DNA of 64,000 nucleotides. Origin: an uncultured Clostridia bacterium (GTDB lineage Bacteria > Bacillota > Clostridia > Oscillospirales > Ruminococcaceae). The position numbers and the translations under genes were made by a program. The stretch is taken from positions 62,001 to 126,000 of the forward strand of contig CANRJB010000001.1 of NCBI GenBank assembly GCA_947630845.1, read 5' to 3'. A model generated the notes under the pieces. It ran no database searches, was not told the DNA's origin, and was given only the letters and a program-made list of their open reading frames with translations. How positions within the stretch are numbered: the first letter of the stretch is position 1; each line of letters begins with the position of its first letter. Below, piece by piece: positions 1 through 10,515 of the stretch.

Positions 1-1956
1 AAAATCACTCGGCATTTCCGGACGTTCTCCGTCATCCGGTCTTTGACCACCGTGCATTTGTCCGTCGGGTTTTCCGCCACCGGGCAATTGTCCATCTGGC
101 TTTCCTCCGCCGTGCATTTGTCCATCAGGCATCTGTCTGCCAAATCCATTTGCTTCGCCTAAGAATGTGACTGCATCGTTGAGGGTAACACTGCCCTCTT
201 CTGTACCGTCGAGCAGAATGCTGTAAGTCTCACCATCTTGCAATACATCACTGCTCACGACCAGAGAATTCCACTGCTTTGCAGGGGAATGGCTCAGTAC
301 CTCGTTGCCATCGCTGTCTAAAATGCTGACGACTGTACCGCTTTTCTGTGAGTCGGTAGTCAGGACAATGGTATTCTGTCCATCCTCCGGATACTCTGCC
401 ATGCCTGAGCTGCCTGCCGCAATCAGCTCACCGCCTGTGCAGTGAATGCCGCCGTTACTGTCGAGTGCGCCGTTTCCACCATTAACTGAACCGTCTACCA
501 GAACCGTGCCGCCGCTGATCGTCAGCTCGCCGTTGGAATCCAGTCCATCTCCCTCAGCATTCACATAGACATGACCGCCCGAAATCTCCAGCATACAGTC
601 TACAGCCCCTCCGGCTGCACCCTGCATTGTGCCGTCGCTTGCATTAAAACCGTCATCCGATGAATTGATGCTGACGTTTCCGCCGGAAATCTGAATTGCG
701 GCTGCCTCCACACCCTCATAGGATTCTGTGATCTGAACATCCCCTTCAGAGATGCCTACCGCTCCGTCTGCATGGATACCCTTGCTCCCGGCACGGACAG
801 TCACGCTTCCGCCCGTCATCAGAAAATCACCGTTGGTGTGCAGTGTATCATCTGCCGATTCCACATCGAGAACACCGCCGCCAATGTACAACAGGCTGCC
901 TGCCTTGATGCCCTTGACGCTGATTGCAGTCTCATCAGCAGCATCTGTGGTATCCTCGGCATTATCATTCCACCAATTGTTCCTGCCAAAGCCGCCGAAG
1001 CTGTCTGTATGCGGTTCAGCATTGACAGTACCTCCTCCGGCAATGACCGTCAGCGTTGCTCCCTCAATTGCAAGCTCGCTTTCTGCCTGTATGCCGTCGC
1101 CTTCTGCTTCAATAGCACAGCTCCCGTCTGAAAAATAAATATAACCCGTGCCGGGGGCAGTATTGCTTGCCTTGATGCCATCGCCGCCGGCATCAATGGT
1201 CAGGTCTGCATCGGTCACGGCAACATAATCCTTTCCCTTCAACCCGTTGCCGACTGCATGCACTGTGACATCTGCCGAACAGATCACAAGATCGTCCTTT
1301 GAGGTGATCCCCTCATTGTAATTGCCGTTGACGGTCAGATGTCCTGTCCCGTTGATGGTCAGGCTGTCCTTGCTGAAAATGGCAGCATCTGGTTCATTAT
1401 TGGTATCGGTATTCGCAGGATAGACGCTGCCGTCAGAAATGGTATTCTCTGTGCCTTCTGCGAGGGTAAGAAAGGTCTTTTTTGCATTTTCCACATAAAT
1501 TGCCGATGAATCTGAACAGGAGATGCTTGCGTTGTCCAGTACAAGCTGCACCTTATCCCCGGAATTAACGATAATCTGTCCATCAAGCAGCGTACCGGTG
1601 ATGCGGTAGACACCTTCATCTTTGATCGTAATGACCGAACCCTCCGTCTCTGCACCCTCTCCGGAAATTTCCGCAGAATCACCATTCAGCGTGATCGTCG
1701 CAGTTTCTTCATAAGAATTGCTCAGGTCACGGTCGGAGAACAGTGCTGATGCATCAAAGCTGTACGGCGCATCCATCTGCGAAAGCTCCGCAGCAGGCAG
1801 TTCCTCCACAGATAAGGTGCTGTTCTCCGTTTCCTCGTCTGTGGACTGTGTATCCGGTTGTCCGGAGGAATTGTTCTGGTCGGAAGTATCAGCACATCCT
1901 GTTGTAAGCAGCGAAAAAGCCATAGCTGCAAGAATCAAACCATTTTTGTTTTTCAT
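1..1956 (-). CDS. Carbohydrate-binding domain lipoprotein, Cthe_2159-like beta-helix (3' end truncated by window edge)
   Basis: Open frame from ATG at 1956 (MKNKNGLILAAMAFSLLTTGCADTSDQNN, lipobox) to position 1 without a stop; many repeated beta-helix motifs (ISGGxVxVxAxGDGLDSNG). Not in the ORF track because it runs off the edge. Confidence 0.8.
   Translation of the reverse strand, partial: MKNKNGLILAAMAFSLLTTGCADTSDQNNSSGQPDTQSTDEETENSTLSVEELPAAELSQMDAPYSFDASALFSDRDLSNSYEETATITLNGDSAEISGEGAETEGSVITIKDEGVYRITGTLLDGQIIVNSGDKVQLVLDNASISCSDSSAIYVENAKKTFLTLAEGTENTISDGSVYPANTDTNNEPDAAIFSKDSLTINGTGHLTVNGNYNEGITSKDDLVICSADVTVHAVGNGLKGKDYVAVTDADLTIDAGGDGIKASNTAPGTGYIYFSDGSCAIEAEGDGIQAESELAIEGATLTVIAGGGTVNAEPHTDSFGGFGRNNWWNDNAEDTTDAADETAISVKGIKAGSLLYIGGGVLDVESADDTLHTNGDFLMTGGSVTVRAGSKGIHADGAVGISEGDVQITESYEGVEAAAIQISGGNVSINSSDDGFNASDGTMQGAAGGAVDCMLEISGGHVYVNAEGDGLDSNGELTISGGTVLVDGSVNGGNGALDSNGGIHCTGGELIAAGSSGMAEYPEDGQNTIVLTTDSQKSGTVVSILDSDGNEVLSHSPAKQWNSLVVSSDVLQDGETYSILLDGTEEGSVTLNDAVTFLGEANGFGRQMPDGQMHGGGKPDGQLPGGGKPDGQMHGGQRPDDGERPEMPSDF
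50..139 (-). repeat. Three imperfect 30-bp tandem repeats coding Gly/Pro/Asp-rich decapeptides (GGxKPDGQxx)
   Basis: Units 50-79, 80-109, 110-139 aligned by eye in frame with the CDS at 1-1956. Confidence 0.8.
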
Positions 1957-2123
1957 AATCACACCACTTTCCTGTAAAAGCGATTCCCTGTTGTGTTTCT
2001 CTCTACTTTTATCTTACAGATCCAATATGAAAAGCTTGTGAAAGTCCGCTAAAATCCATGTCACAGCAACTGGAAAACTGATAGAAACGCCCTGTACAGG
2101 ATCACAAATATCCCATATACAAA

Positions 2124-2157
2124 TTCCCATCCTATGAAAATTATCATAGGATGGGAA
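2124..2157. repeat. Intergenic hairpin repeat (R1)
   Basis: TTCCCATCCTATGA aaattа-type loop TCATAGGATGGGAA, 14-bp perfect stem (loop sequence aaatta). Confidence 0.65.
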
Positions 2158-2251
2158 CAAATCATACTGATTCTCTGCGCCGCAGCCAACTATAACCTGC
2201 AAGCAGATAGTTTCTGATCACGCTATCGGGGTAGGATGATCGGAAACCGGA

Positions 2252-3589
2252 TTAGTGTTCGATGGGTGTCTCGTTATCGGAGGGATGGAAAGCGGATGGA
2301 TGCAGAATATCATCCCAGTCCGGCTTTCTTCCTGCACCTTCAGCAGCAATATAGGTAAGAATACAGCTTGCATCCGCTGTGTCCAGCTTATGCTCCTCTG
2401 TACCTTCCTCGGCATTGACATCCGCAAGAAAGACAGCAAATGCCTCCTCTGTCTCTGTACCATCTGTCAGGGATGCATTTTGTCCTGCACCTTCTTGGGC
2501 GATGTATTGAAGAATCGCTGCCGCATCCCCCGTTTCGATCATGCCGTTCCCGTTCACATCCCCACGCTTGCCGATCTCATATACAAGCTCTGCCTGCTCG
2601 CCGGATGCGTTCATGACCTGCTCATCCTGACAGGAAAGCGGTATCCTGATCTGCTGAAGCTCTGTGATGTTGACCGAAGCAGGGCTTTCATACGTCGTTG
2701 TCATGGACAACTGGTCAGCCGAAACAGTCTCCTGTGTGCCGTCTGCTGTATAATGCAGGACTTCCGTCGACAGGTCATCTGTCGAAAAAGGCGTTGTGTC
2801 CTCTGCAAAACGGAATACCGGCATCGCTGTCTCTGCCGTCTCATAACTCCCGACAATGATATCAGAACCGATCAACTCCGGTATAACGTGATAATACTTT
2901 CCTGTTCCGTCAAGATAGTCATAGCTTGAAATATGGGTCGGGCTCTGACTGATCTCCACTGTATCATCCTTCACAAAATAAATCGGATACTCGCCCGGTT
3001 CTGTTCCGGGGGCAATGCTGACATCAAACTCAGCATAACTGTAGGCATCGGATCTTCCCCCAAGAAAGGAAGTAGCATTCTCCGTTCCATGCATCCATGT
3101 AGAGTAGAGGGCATTTTCAGACTTGCTGAAGTTGAAATTTGCGGACATCGCATCTGGGCTGTAGACATTCATGCTGTTGATCTTGCCGAGACAATACGGC
3201 ACATATTTGCTTTGGAACTCCGTTCCGTCCGGAAGGGTATAGGTCTGTGCCTCACTGAAAACAGCGGCTTTCGGTTCAACAAAGGTGTCCTCCAGAAAAG
3301 TGACCTGCTCCTTTGCCGATTCAAGCTTAATCGACATCACAATAAGCTCTGCCTTATCGCTCTCAATGAAGATACCGAAATGTACAGTTGTTCCCTCTGC
3401 TGCTGCGGAAGGGCTGACATAGATGGTGTTTACATCATCTGCCGTCATGTAGACACCGTTTCCCCCGGACATCCCCCGGAGATCCAGTGCGATCTCATCG
3501 GAGCTGCCATAATAAGCTCCGGCAGACATTCCTGACAGCAGCAATGCACTGCTGAGCGTGATTGCTGTGATTGTTCCAATTTTTTTCAT
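2252..3589 (-). CDS. Secreted protein with cohesin-like N-terminal region and C-terminal dockerin
   Basis: Signal peptide MKKIGTITAITLSSALLLSGMSAGA; C-terminal GDVNGNGMIETGDAAAILQYIA...ADVNAEEG...LDTADASCILTYIA is dockerin-like. Start chosen at internal ATG 3589. Confidence 0.7.
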   Translation of the reverse strand: MKKIGTITAITLSSALLLSGMSAGAYYGSSDEIALDLRGMSGGNGVYMTADDVNTIYVSPSAAAEGTTVHFGIFIESDKAELIVMSIKLESAKEQVTFLEDTFVEPKAAVFSEAQTYTLPDGTEFQSKYVPYCLGKINSMNVYSPDAMSANFNFSKSENALYSTWMHGTENATSFLGGRSDAYSYAEFDVSIAPGTEPGEYPIYFVKDDTVEISQSPTHISSYDYLDGTGKYYHVIPELIGSDIIVGSYETAETAMPVFRFAEDTTPFSTDDLSTEVLHYTADGTQETVSADQLSMTTTYESPASVNITELQQIRIPLSCQDEQVMNASGEQAELVYEIGKRGDVNGNGMIETGDAAAILQYIAQEGAGQNASLTDGTETEEAFAVFLADVNAEEGTEEHKLDTADASCILTYIAAEGAGRKPDWDDILHPSAFHPSDNETPIEH

Positions 3590-3778
3590 TTTTGTTCCTC
3601 CTGTAACTCTTTTTCTACTGTCCTCCGTTCTGAATATCAATCCATAGTGAAATGCATAAGTTGATGCAGCTGTGTGCATCAAAGTGCATTTTCCATTTAT
3701 TAGCAATAGAGGGGGACATATCTCTCTGTTTCTCTTTCATCCTGTCGGGCAGAATAACAAGAAAATAGCATCAGTATT

Positions 3779-3807
3779 ATTATACCATCCTTTTCTGAGA
3801 TTGTCAA
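3779..3807 (-). promoter_or_regulatory. Sigma-A-type promoter TTGACA-17-TATAAT
   Basis: Reverse complement reads TTGACA(3807-3802), 17-nt spacer, TATAAT(3784-3779). Confidence 0.7.
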
Positions 3808-3830
3808 TGGTAAAACACGGAAAGTACAAA

Positions 3831-3860
3831 AAGCCCCCTGTTTCCACAGGGGACTTCTTC
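3831..3860 (-). terminator. Intrinsic terminator after oadB-like gene
   Basis: AAGTCCCCTGTggaaACAGGGGGCTTTTT on - strand. Confidence 0.75.
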
Positions 3861-3861
3861 A

Positions 3862-5076
3862 TCAATACGCAATCACACTCAACAGCACACCAGCCGCTAC
3901 CGCAGAACCGATTACTCCGGCAACATTCGGACCCATAGCATGCATGAGCAGGAAGTTGGTCGGGTCGGTTTGTGCGCCGACTTTCTGGGAAATACGTGCA
4001 GCCATCGGTACAGCAGATACTCCTGCCGAACCGATCAGCGGATTGAGCTTGCCGCCGCTGAGCCAGTTCATGATCTTTGCAAGCACCAGTCCACAGCAAG
4101 TACCCAGCGAAAATGCAATGACACCAAGCAGCATAACTTTCAGGAATTCCCATTGTATCACATTATCTGCTGTTGTGGTCGCACCCACGGAAATACCAAG
4201 AAAGATGGTGACAATGTTCATCAGTGCATTCTGTGCTGTATCAACAAGACGATCGCAGACACCGCTCTCCTTCAGCAGATTACCGAACATCAGCATTCCC
4301 ACAAGAGAAGCAGCTGACGGTACAAGCAAAGCCACGATCAGTGTGACAATGACCGGAAAGATGATTTTCTCCGTCTTGGAAGGTGTCCGGAGCTGCGGCA
4401 TCTTGATGGCACGCTCCTTTTTGGTCGTGAGCAGCTTCATCAACGGCGGCTGAATGACCGGAACAAGTGCCATGTATGTATATGCCGCCAAAGCAATCGT
4501 ACCGGTGTTCAGCGACGAATTTGCCCCGTCAAGCAGTTTGGACGAAACATAGATCGAGGTAGGACCGTCCGCACCTCCGATGATGGCGATAGAACCGCAC
4601 TCTGCCGCTGTCATACCCATCAGCGCAGCCGCAAGGAAAGTAAAGAAGATACCACCCTGTGCAGCCGCACCAAGCAGAAAGCTCTTCGGATTGGCGATCA
4701 GGGGACCAAAGTCCGTCATCGTACCAATGCCTAAGAAAATCAGGCAGGGATAAATTTGCAGCTTGACACCCAAGTACAATTTATCTAATAGTCCACCGTC
4801 ATGCAGCACTGACCAGAACCAGTCAACGGTCTGTTCCTGATTCCAGAACTCCGCATGAAAGATCATATCCTCCGGGTTGACTGCCGGCAGGTTGGAGAGA
4901 AACATGCCAAACGAGATCGGCAGCAGCAGCAGCGGCTCAAATTCCAGCACAATGGCGAAAAACATAAATAGGAATGCAACCAGCATCATGATCAGAGAGC
5001 CGGGATGCTCTGCCAACGCATACAGTCCACTGGTTTCCCAAAGCCCTGCTAATATATCCTGTAAGATTTGCAGCAT
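3862..5076 (-). CDS. oadB: Sodium ion-translocating decarboxylase subunit beta
   Basis: Hydrophobic ~400 aa; motifs GGADGPTSIYVSSKL, GSAGVSAVPMAARISQ, HAMGPNVAGVIGSAVAAG typical of OadB/GcdB/MmdB. Confidence 0.9.
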   Translation of the reverse strand: MLQILQDILAGLWETSGLYALAEHPGSLIMMLVAFLFMFFAIVLEFEPLLLLPISFGMFLSNLPAVNPEDMIFHAEFWNQEQTVDWFWSVLHDGGLLDKLYLGVKLQIYPCLIFLGIGTMTDFGPLIANPKSFLLGAAAQGGIFFTFLAAALMGMTAAECGSIAIIGGADGPTSIYVSSKLLDGANSSLNTGTIALAAYTYMALVPVIQPPLMKLLTTKKERAIKMPQLRTPSKTEKIIFPVIVTLIVALLVPSAASLVGMLMFGNLLKESGVCDRLVDTAQNALMNIVTIFLGISVGATTTADNVIQWEFLKVMLLGVIAFSLGTCCGLVLAKIMNWLSGGKLNPLIGSAGVSAVPMAARISQKVGAQTDPTNFLLMHAMGPNVAGVIGSAVAAGVLLSVIAY

Positions 5077-5096
5077 AATTTACAACTCCTTCCCTG

Positions 5097-5564
5097 TCAG
5101 AACGGGGCAACGTTCTGCCGTCTGCCGTCCATAGCCCATGCCGTTCTTCCGGCATATCCATTCCCGACAGGCTTGACAGACCTCACCTTGTAGACCGTTC
5201 CGTCCGCTTCGCTCATCATTGCCACCACAGCTGAGATGACGGCGATCACTTCGTCCTCATCCTCTGCCGGAACAGCAACAGCCGGTGCAGCAGATTTCGG
5301 AGCAGGGGGAGCCGGTTTCGGCGGTGCAGATTTGGGGGCTTTGGCAGCCGCAGCAGCAGACTGTACCTTCTTTTTGTCGGAATGGATGAAATCAAACAGC
5401 TTTCCGAACAGGAAGATCACAATGACCAGCAATGCCAGCGCCGCAATGACGATTCCCAATCCCGCAAGAGTGACGCCCCAGTACTGAGAACCATCCATAT
5501 GGGCATCGCCATCGATCGAACCTCCGGCAAGCATGAGCAGATTATTTACCATGAGTAAATTCAT
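5097..5564 (-). CDS. OadG-family decarboxylase gamma subunit
   Basis: N-terminal TM, Ala/Pro-rich linker, next to oadB; typical OadG layout. Confidence 0.7.
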   Translation of the reverse strand: MNLLMVNNLLMLAGGSIDGDAHMDGSQYWGVTLAGLGIVIAALALLVIVIFLFGKLFDFIHSDKKKVQSAAAAAKAPKSAPPKPAPPAPKSAAPAVAVPAEDEDEVIAVISAVVAMMSEADGTVYKVRSVKPVGNGYAGRTAWAMDGRRQNVAPF

Positions 5565-5698
5565 GATAGTTCACACTCCCATCATAAAATTTCAGCATAC
5601 ATTTCTATTATACAATACTTCCGGATTTTTTGCAAGGGTTTTTTGCAATTTTTTTCACAGATTTGCAGAAAAAAAGAAAACAGCCCGATATTGATGCC

Positions 5699-5738
5699 AA
5701 TCTCCTACCATCCTGCCCCGATAAGATGATAGGAGATT
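5699..5738. repeat. Intergenic hairpin repeat (family member R2)
   Basis: AATCTCCTACCATC...GATGATAGGAGATT, downstream of folD stop. Confidence 0.6.
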
Positions 5739-5838
5739 GCCTGCGCCGATTGCCGTTTCATACAATTTCTGTGATGTCTATCGTTCTGTTGGCTTTGTCA
5801 TAATTTCGATAGAGGATAGGTATCCGGACTGTTATGTC

Positions 5839-6699
5839 TCAATCCTGAATGCCATTCTGTGATTTGGCTGCTGTGAGTGTGTTGCGCATGAGCATGGCAA
5901 TGGTCATGGGACCTACACCGCCCGGAACAGGCGTGATCCACGATGCCTTCGGCTCGACCTCCGCAAAATTCACATCGCCGCAGAGTTTGCCGTTCTCAAG
6001 GCGGTTCATGCCCACATCAATGACGACAGCCCCTTCCTTCACCATGTCACCGGTGACAAAATTTGCCTTTCCGACAGCGGCAACGAGAATGTCTGCCTCT
6101 TTGGTAACGGACGGCAGATCTACCGTTCTGCTGTGACAGATCGTCACCGTTCCGCTCCTGTGCAGCAAAAGCATCGCCATCGGCTTACCGACGATATTGC
6201 TTCTGCCAATGACAACACACTTCTTACCGCTCACCTCAATACCTGTAGAATCGATCAGCTCCATCACACCGGCAGGAGTGCATGGCAGGAATTTGTAGTC
6301 CCCGATCATGATCTGTCCTACATTCTCCGGATGAAAGGCATCCACATCTTTTGCCGGGGAGATGGCATTGATGATCGCCTTGTCATCGATCTGTGCCGGG
6401 ACGGGGAGCTGTACGAGAATGCCGTTGACGTTTTTCTCGGCATTCAGCGTCTCCACCAGTTCAAGCAGCTCTGCCTGCGTGGTATCTTCCGGCAATGCAT
6501 ACTCCCACGACCGGAATCCGACTGCTTCACATGCCTTCTTCTTGTTGTTGACATACACCCTCGATGCCGGGTCATTCCCGACGATCACCACTGCAAGCCC
6601 CGGCTGAATGCCATGTTTTTCCACAAGGGATGCCGTTTCAAGCCGGACTTTCTCCTTGACCTCAGCTGATATCTTCTTGCCGTCTATGAGATTAGCCAT
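5839..6699 (-). CDS. folD: Bifunctional methylenetetrahydrofolate dehydrogenase/cyclohydrolase
   Basis: [14 protein letters not shown]...GILVQLPVP...[12 protein letters not shown]...[14 protein letters not shown]...[14 protein letters not shown]. Confidence 0.97.
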   Translation of the reverse strand: MANLIDGKKISAEVKEKVRLETASLVEKHGIQPGLAVVIVGNDPASRVYVNNKKKACEAVGFRSWEYALPEDTTQAELLELVETLNAEKNVNGILVQLPVPAQIDDKAIINAISPAKDVDAFHPENVGQIMIGDYKFLPCTPAGVMELIDSTGIEVSGKKCVVIGRSNIVGKPMAMLLLHRSGTVTICHSRTVDLPSVTKEADILVAAVGKANFVTGDMVKEGAVVIDVGMNRLENGKLCGDVNFAEVEPKASWITPVPGGVGPMTIAMLMRNTLTAAKSQNGIQD

Positions 6700-7783
6700 C
6701 GTTTTCCTCCTCTGCCGGATTGTCCTCCGGCTTGTCTGTTTCTGTTCCGGATGGTGTGTCTGCGGTCTGTGCAGCTGATGCAGATTTTGCCTGTTTTTTA
6801 GCAGCCTTCTGTGCAGCATACTCCTCCGCATGCTTATCCGCTTCGGCAAGAAGTGCCTTGGATTCCTTCGTATCTACATAAAGCACATAGTCCCTGCCCA
6901 TCCGTCTGACTTTCAACAAAAAGACGATCAGCAGCACCACAGATACTGCACAGATAACAGCTGCCAGTGCCTGCGATACACGCAGCTTTCCGATCATCAG
7001 ACTGTCTGTCCGGATGCCTTCGATAAAGAACCGCCCCAGTCCGTACCATGCCATATACATCAGAATGATCTGTCCGTCAAATTTCCGCCATTTTTTCAGC
7101 GTTATTGCCAACAGCAGTGCCCCGGTCAGACACCATGCCGACTCGTACAGAAAGCACGGATGCACTGCGACCATCGGATCAATGGTGCTGCCATTGTCAA
7201 GCATGCCGTCCGGGTAGGTGGCTGCGATCCAGTGCTGCACCTTGCCGCCGGACATGGCAAACAGACTGTTGGTATTGATGCCGAACGCCTCCTGATTCAT
7301 GAAATTGCCCCATCTGCCGATGCCCTGTCCGATCAGAAATCCCACTCCGCACAGATCCATCATCGGCAGAAACTTTACTTTCCGGATACGGCAGATTATA
7401 CCGCCGACAATGACGGCACCGATCAGTCCGCCAAAAACTGCCAGACCTCCCTCACGGGTGTTGAACACTTCGATGGGGTTATCCTTGTACATCTCCCAGT
7501 TGAAGATCACGTAGTATGCCCTTGCACCCACCAATGCGCCCAGAATGCCGCCGATAATGGCATCTGTTGCCCTGTCTGCATCAATGCCGACACGGCGCAT
7601 GTTCTTGTAAGCGTACAGCATCGCCAGCAGCAATCCGCAGACAATGATGATGGCATACCACTGTATCTTCATGCCAAACAGTGTGAATGCCGTCGGATCG
7701 ACATGGATGTCGATTCCCAGATTCGGAAAGACAATTTCATCCTGATCAAGACTGGCATATCCCATCTCTGCTACCGTCTGCAT
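6692..7783 (-). CDS. lgt: Prolipoprotein diacylglyceryl transferase
   Basis: Multi-TM with [32 protein letters not shown] motifs. Confidence 0.95.
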   Translation of the reverse strand: MQTVAEMGYASLDQDEIVFPNLGIDIHVDPTAFTLFGMKIQWYAIIIVCGLLLAMLYAYKNMRRVGIDADRATDAIIGGILGALVGARAYYVIFNWEMYKDNPIEVFNTREGGLAVFGGLIGAVIVGGIICRIRKVKFLPMMDLCGVGFLIGQGIGRWGNFMNQEAFGINTNSLFAMSGGKVQHWIAATYPDGMLDNGSTIDPMVAVHPCFLYESAWCLTGALLLAITLKKWRKFDGQIILMYMAWYGLGRFFIEGIRTDSLMIGKLRVSQALAAVICAVSVVLLIVFLLKVRRMGRDYVLYVDTKESKALLAEADKHAEEYAAQKAAKKQAKSASAAQTADTPSGTETDKPEDNPAEEENDG

Positions 7784-9078
7784 GACGTTGCCTCCTGATT
7801 CCGGACGACAGAGAGTACATTCATTTCCGTGTTGATCTCCTCACGCAGAAATTGCAGCGCATCCTCATAGGTGATATCAGCAAGCACTTCAATGCTGTCA
7901 AATGGCTGAAGTCCATTCATAAAGGCATTGAGCATCATGCTTGCATTGGCTTCCACATTGCCGCAGGAACGGATCATGTCACCGTAATGCACACGCTTGG
8001 TGCGTTCAAAATCCTCCGCACTGAATCCCTCTTTCTTGGCACGCTCGATCTCCGCAATGATGCGGTCACGAACTGTCTCCGGCTGCCGGGATTCCCCTCC
8101 GCAGCTCAGACAGAAGAATCCGCTTCCTGTAAACGGCGTATCCACGTCAAATTCAGAGTTGATCAGCCCCTCCTGCAACAGCTCATTATAGAGTCCTGAG
8201 CTTGGTCCGAGCAGCACATCCAGCAAAGAAATTGCCGTCAGCTCCGCACGCAGCAGCTCCTTGCCGCTCTTGGGTTTCAGCTTGAAGCCCACATTGAAGA
8301 TCGGTGCGCCCACCGGCAGGCATACCTCCGTGTAATGCTCTGCGACTGTATCCGGCTCATCCGGAAACACCTCTTCAAGTCCCTGATCTTCACATTTCCG
8401 CAACAGTTTGTCACAGATTGCCAGTACTTCATCTGCCTTCACATTTCCTGCAACCGACAGCACCATGTTGTGCAGATTGTAGAACGTATTGTAGCAGCGA
8501 TACAATAGATCCGCATCGATCTTCCGGATGCTCTCCTCTGTACCGCCGATGTCAATGCGCACCGGATGATTATGATACATGGCTCTGAGCATGTTGAAAA
8601 ATACCCGCCAGCCCGGCTCATCGTTATTCATGCGAATCTCCTGTGCAATGATGCCCTGCTCCTTGTCCACGCTTTCCTGCGTGAAATAGGGAGCTTGTAC
8701 AAAGGAAAGCAGGATCTCCAGTGATTCGTTAAAATTCTCCGAGCAGGCAAACAGATAGGCTGTCCGGTCAAACGAGGTGTAGGCATTGGCATTGGCACCG
8801 GTCTTTGCATACTGTGCAAATGCATCGCAGTCCTCATTCTCAAAGAGCTTGTGCTCTAAAAAATGTGCGATTCCCTCTGGCACTTCTGCATAGTCAGCCT
8901 CCCCTTTCAGACGGAAACGGGTATTGATCGAACCGTACTTCGTCCCGAACAGCGCAAAGGAGGAATGGTAACCTTCCATCTCCATGATATAGATCTCCAG
9001 TCCGCTCTCATGACGGACATGAATGCATTCGTCCCCTGTCAGGCGGCTGACGATCGTTTCTCTATTCATACTGCGCAT
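7771..9078 (-). CDS. M16 family metallopeptidase (YmfH-like, HxxEH present)
   Basis: GIAHFLEHKLFE (HFLEH), M16 fold; likely start MNRETI at 9069. Confidence 0.9.
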   Translation of the reverse strand: MRSMNRETIVSRLTGDECIHVRHESGLEIYIMEMEGYHSSFALFGTKYGSINTRFRLKGEADYAEVPEGIAHFLEHKLFENEDCDAFAQYAKTGANANAYTSFDRTAYLFACSENFNESLEILLSFVQAPYFTQESVDKEQGIIAQEIRMNNDEPGWRVFFNMLRAMYHNHPVRIDIGGTEESIRKIDADLLYRCYNTFYNLHNMVLSVAGNVKADEVLAICDKLLRKCEDQGLEEVFPDEPDTVAEHYTEVCLPVGAPIFNVGFKLKPKSGKELLRAELTAISLLDVLLGPSSGLYNELLQEGLINSEFDVDTPFTGSGFFCLSCGGESRQPETVRDRIIAEIERAKKEGFSAEDFERTKRVHYGDMIRSCGNVEANASMMLNAFMNGLQPFDSIEVLADITYEDALQFLREEINTEMNVLSVVRNQEATSCRR

Positions 9079-10333
9079 CTCCTTCCTGCTGCATCAGATA
9101 GACAGTATCAAGACGGACTGCCCTTGCCGCAGCCGACACATCTTCCTTTGTAATGGCAAGATAACGCTGTATCCTTGTCTCCACGTCAGCATCATCCTGC
9201 CTATAGAAACGTTCATACATATCTGAAATGCAGGAATTGGGGGTGTCTCCGATGCTCCGCAGGGCATTTACCATACTCTGCTTGATGTTTTCCAGTAAAG
9301 CATCGTCAAAATCACCCTGCCGGAGTATGGCAAGCTGCTCAAGAATGGCTTCCTTTGCACGCTCCGCATTGGCAAGCTCTACGCCGCTATTCACCACCAT
9401 AGCATCTTTTCCGGTCATCAGCCAACTTGAACAGTAGTAACAAAGGCTCAGTCTTTCCCGTACATTCATGAACAGCAGGGAAAAAGGCGTGCCTCCGAAT
9501 ACAGCACTCATCATCCGGAATGCTTCTGTCGGCAGACCACTTCCCTTGAATACCATGACAAGCTTGGACTGGGTGACATCCATCGGTTCTCTGACAGTGA
9601 CAGGTTCCGGCTTACAGGGGCTCGGTGCATAATACACCAACGGCTCAGGGCTTCGCTCCCTTCCGGCAAATGCGGCAGAAAAAGTTTCTGCCAACTGCGG
9701 TTCAGGTTCGGGTCCCACATAGTAGATGCGGATGGCAGCCCTGCGCAAGATCTCCTCATAGGCAGCATAGACCTCCTCCGAAGTCAGCCGCAGGGCATCC
9801 TCTCTCGTCCCATAGACCGGATAGGCATCCGGTTCACCGGCAAATGCCGTTTTCTTAGCACGGAGAAAGGCATAATTGCGCTTGTTGTTGATTTCTGCAT
9901 CAATGGTATCGAGCAGCTCCTGTTTCTGTATCTTAAATTCCGACTCCTTGAATGCGCCGTTCTCTGCATTCGGATCAAGGATACAGTCACAGATCAGCTC
10001 CGACATCTCCCGTGCCAGATTCTCCCCATGCAGGGCATAGCGATTGGCAATCGTGCTGCCGCTGATCATAAGCTGCATAACATTCCCGTTGACACTCACG
10101 GAGCTGTTGAGGGATGCACCGTACATGTTATCAAGTCTGACAGTCATAGCAGCCGTGTCGGGATACTTCCGGCAGGATTGTGTCAGCAGAGACAGTGCCA
10201 GTGCATAAGCTGCATTTTTTTCCGGAATAATGGGCAGCAGCAGCATAACCGTCAGTGTCCCGGTCTTGAATTTCGGTTCTGTCACAGTGAACAAGCCGAA
10301 CTGTTCACCAAGATCTTGTCTGATTTCCTCCAA
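9062..10333 (-). CDS. M16 family peptidase-like protein (YmfF-like, HxxEH absent)
   Basis: Tandem with YmfH-like; no HxxEH. Track ORF extends to 10459, but AAGGAG SD precedes an in-frame TTG at 10333. Confidence 0.85.
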   Translation of the reverse strand: MEEIRQDLGEQFGLFTVTEPKFKTGTLTVMLLLPIIPEKNAAYALALSLLTQSCRKYPDTAAMTVRLDNMYGASLNSSVSVNGNVMQLMISGSTIANRYALHGENLAREMSELICDCILDPNAENGAFKESEFKIQKQELLDTIDAEINNKRNYAFLRAKKTAFAGEPDAYPVYGTREDALRLTSEEVYAAYEEILRRAAIRIYYVGPEPEPQLAETFSAAFAGRERSPEPLVYYAPSPCKPEPVTVREPMDVTQSKLVMVFKGSGLPTEAFRMMSAVFGGTPFSLLFMNVRERLSLCYYCSSWLMTGKDAMVVNSGVELANAERAKEAILEQLAILRQGDFDDALLENIKQSMVNALRSIGDTPNSCISDMYERFYRQDDADVETRIQRYLAITKEDVSAAARAVRLDTVYLMQQEGDAQYE

Positions 10334-10515
10334 ATCGTTCACTCCTTCCATCAAAGCAAAATAACGAGAAACAAGAAGCAAGCGCAGCCTGATGCTGCAT
10401 CCGTCCCCTTCGATGGCATCCCCTGCCGCTGCACCTGCCTGAATCAGGATACCGTGCAATGGACAGGATACTCCGGGACTCCTTTCTTGCTTCTTGCCTC
10501 TGAATCTCTTGCCAG

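Noticed and set aside
6830-7798. 322-aa + strand ORF
   Set aside because: Antisense shadow of lgt.
10346-10459. Annotated N-terminal extension of the YmfF-like ORF
   Set aside because: Composition changes, and an SD precedes a TTG at 10333; extension likely untranslated.
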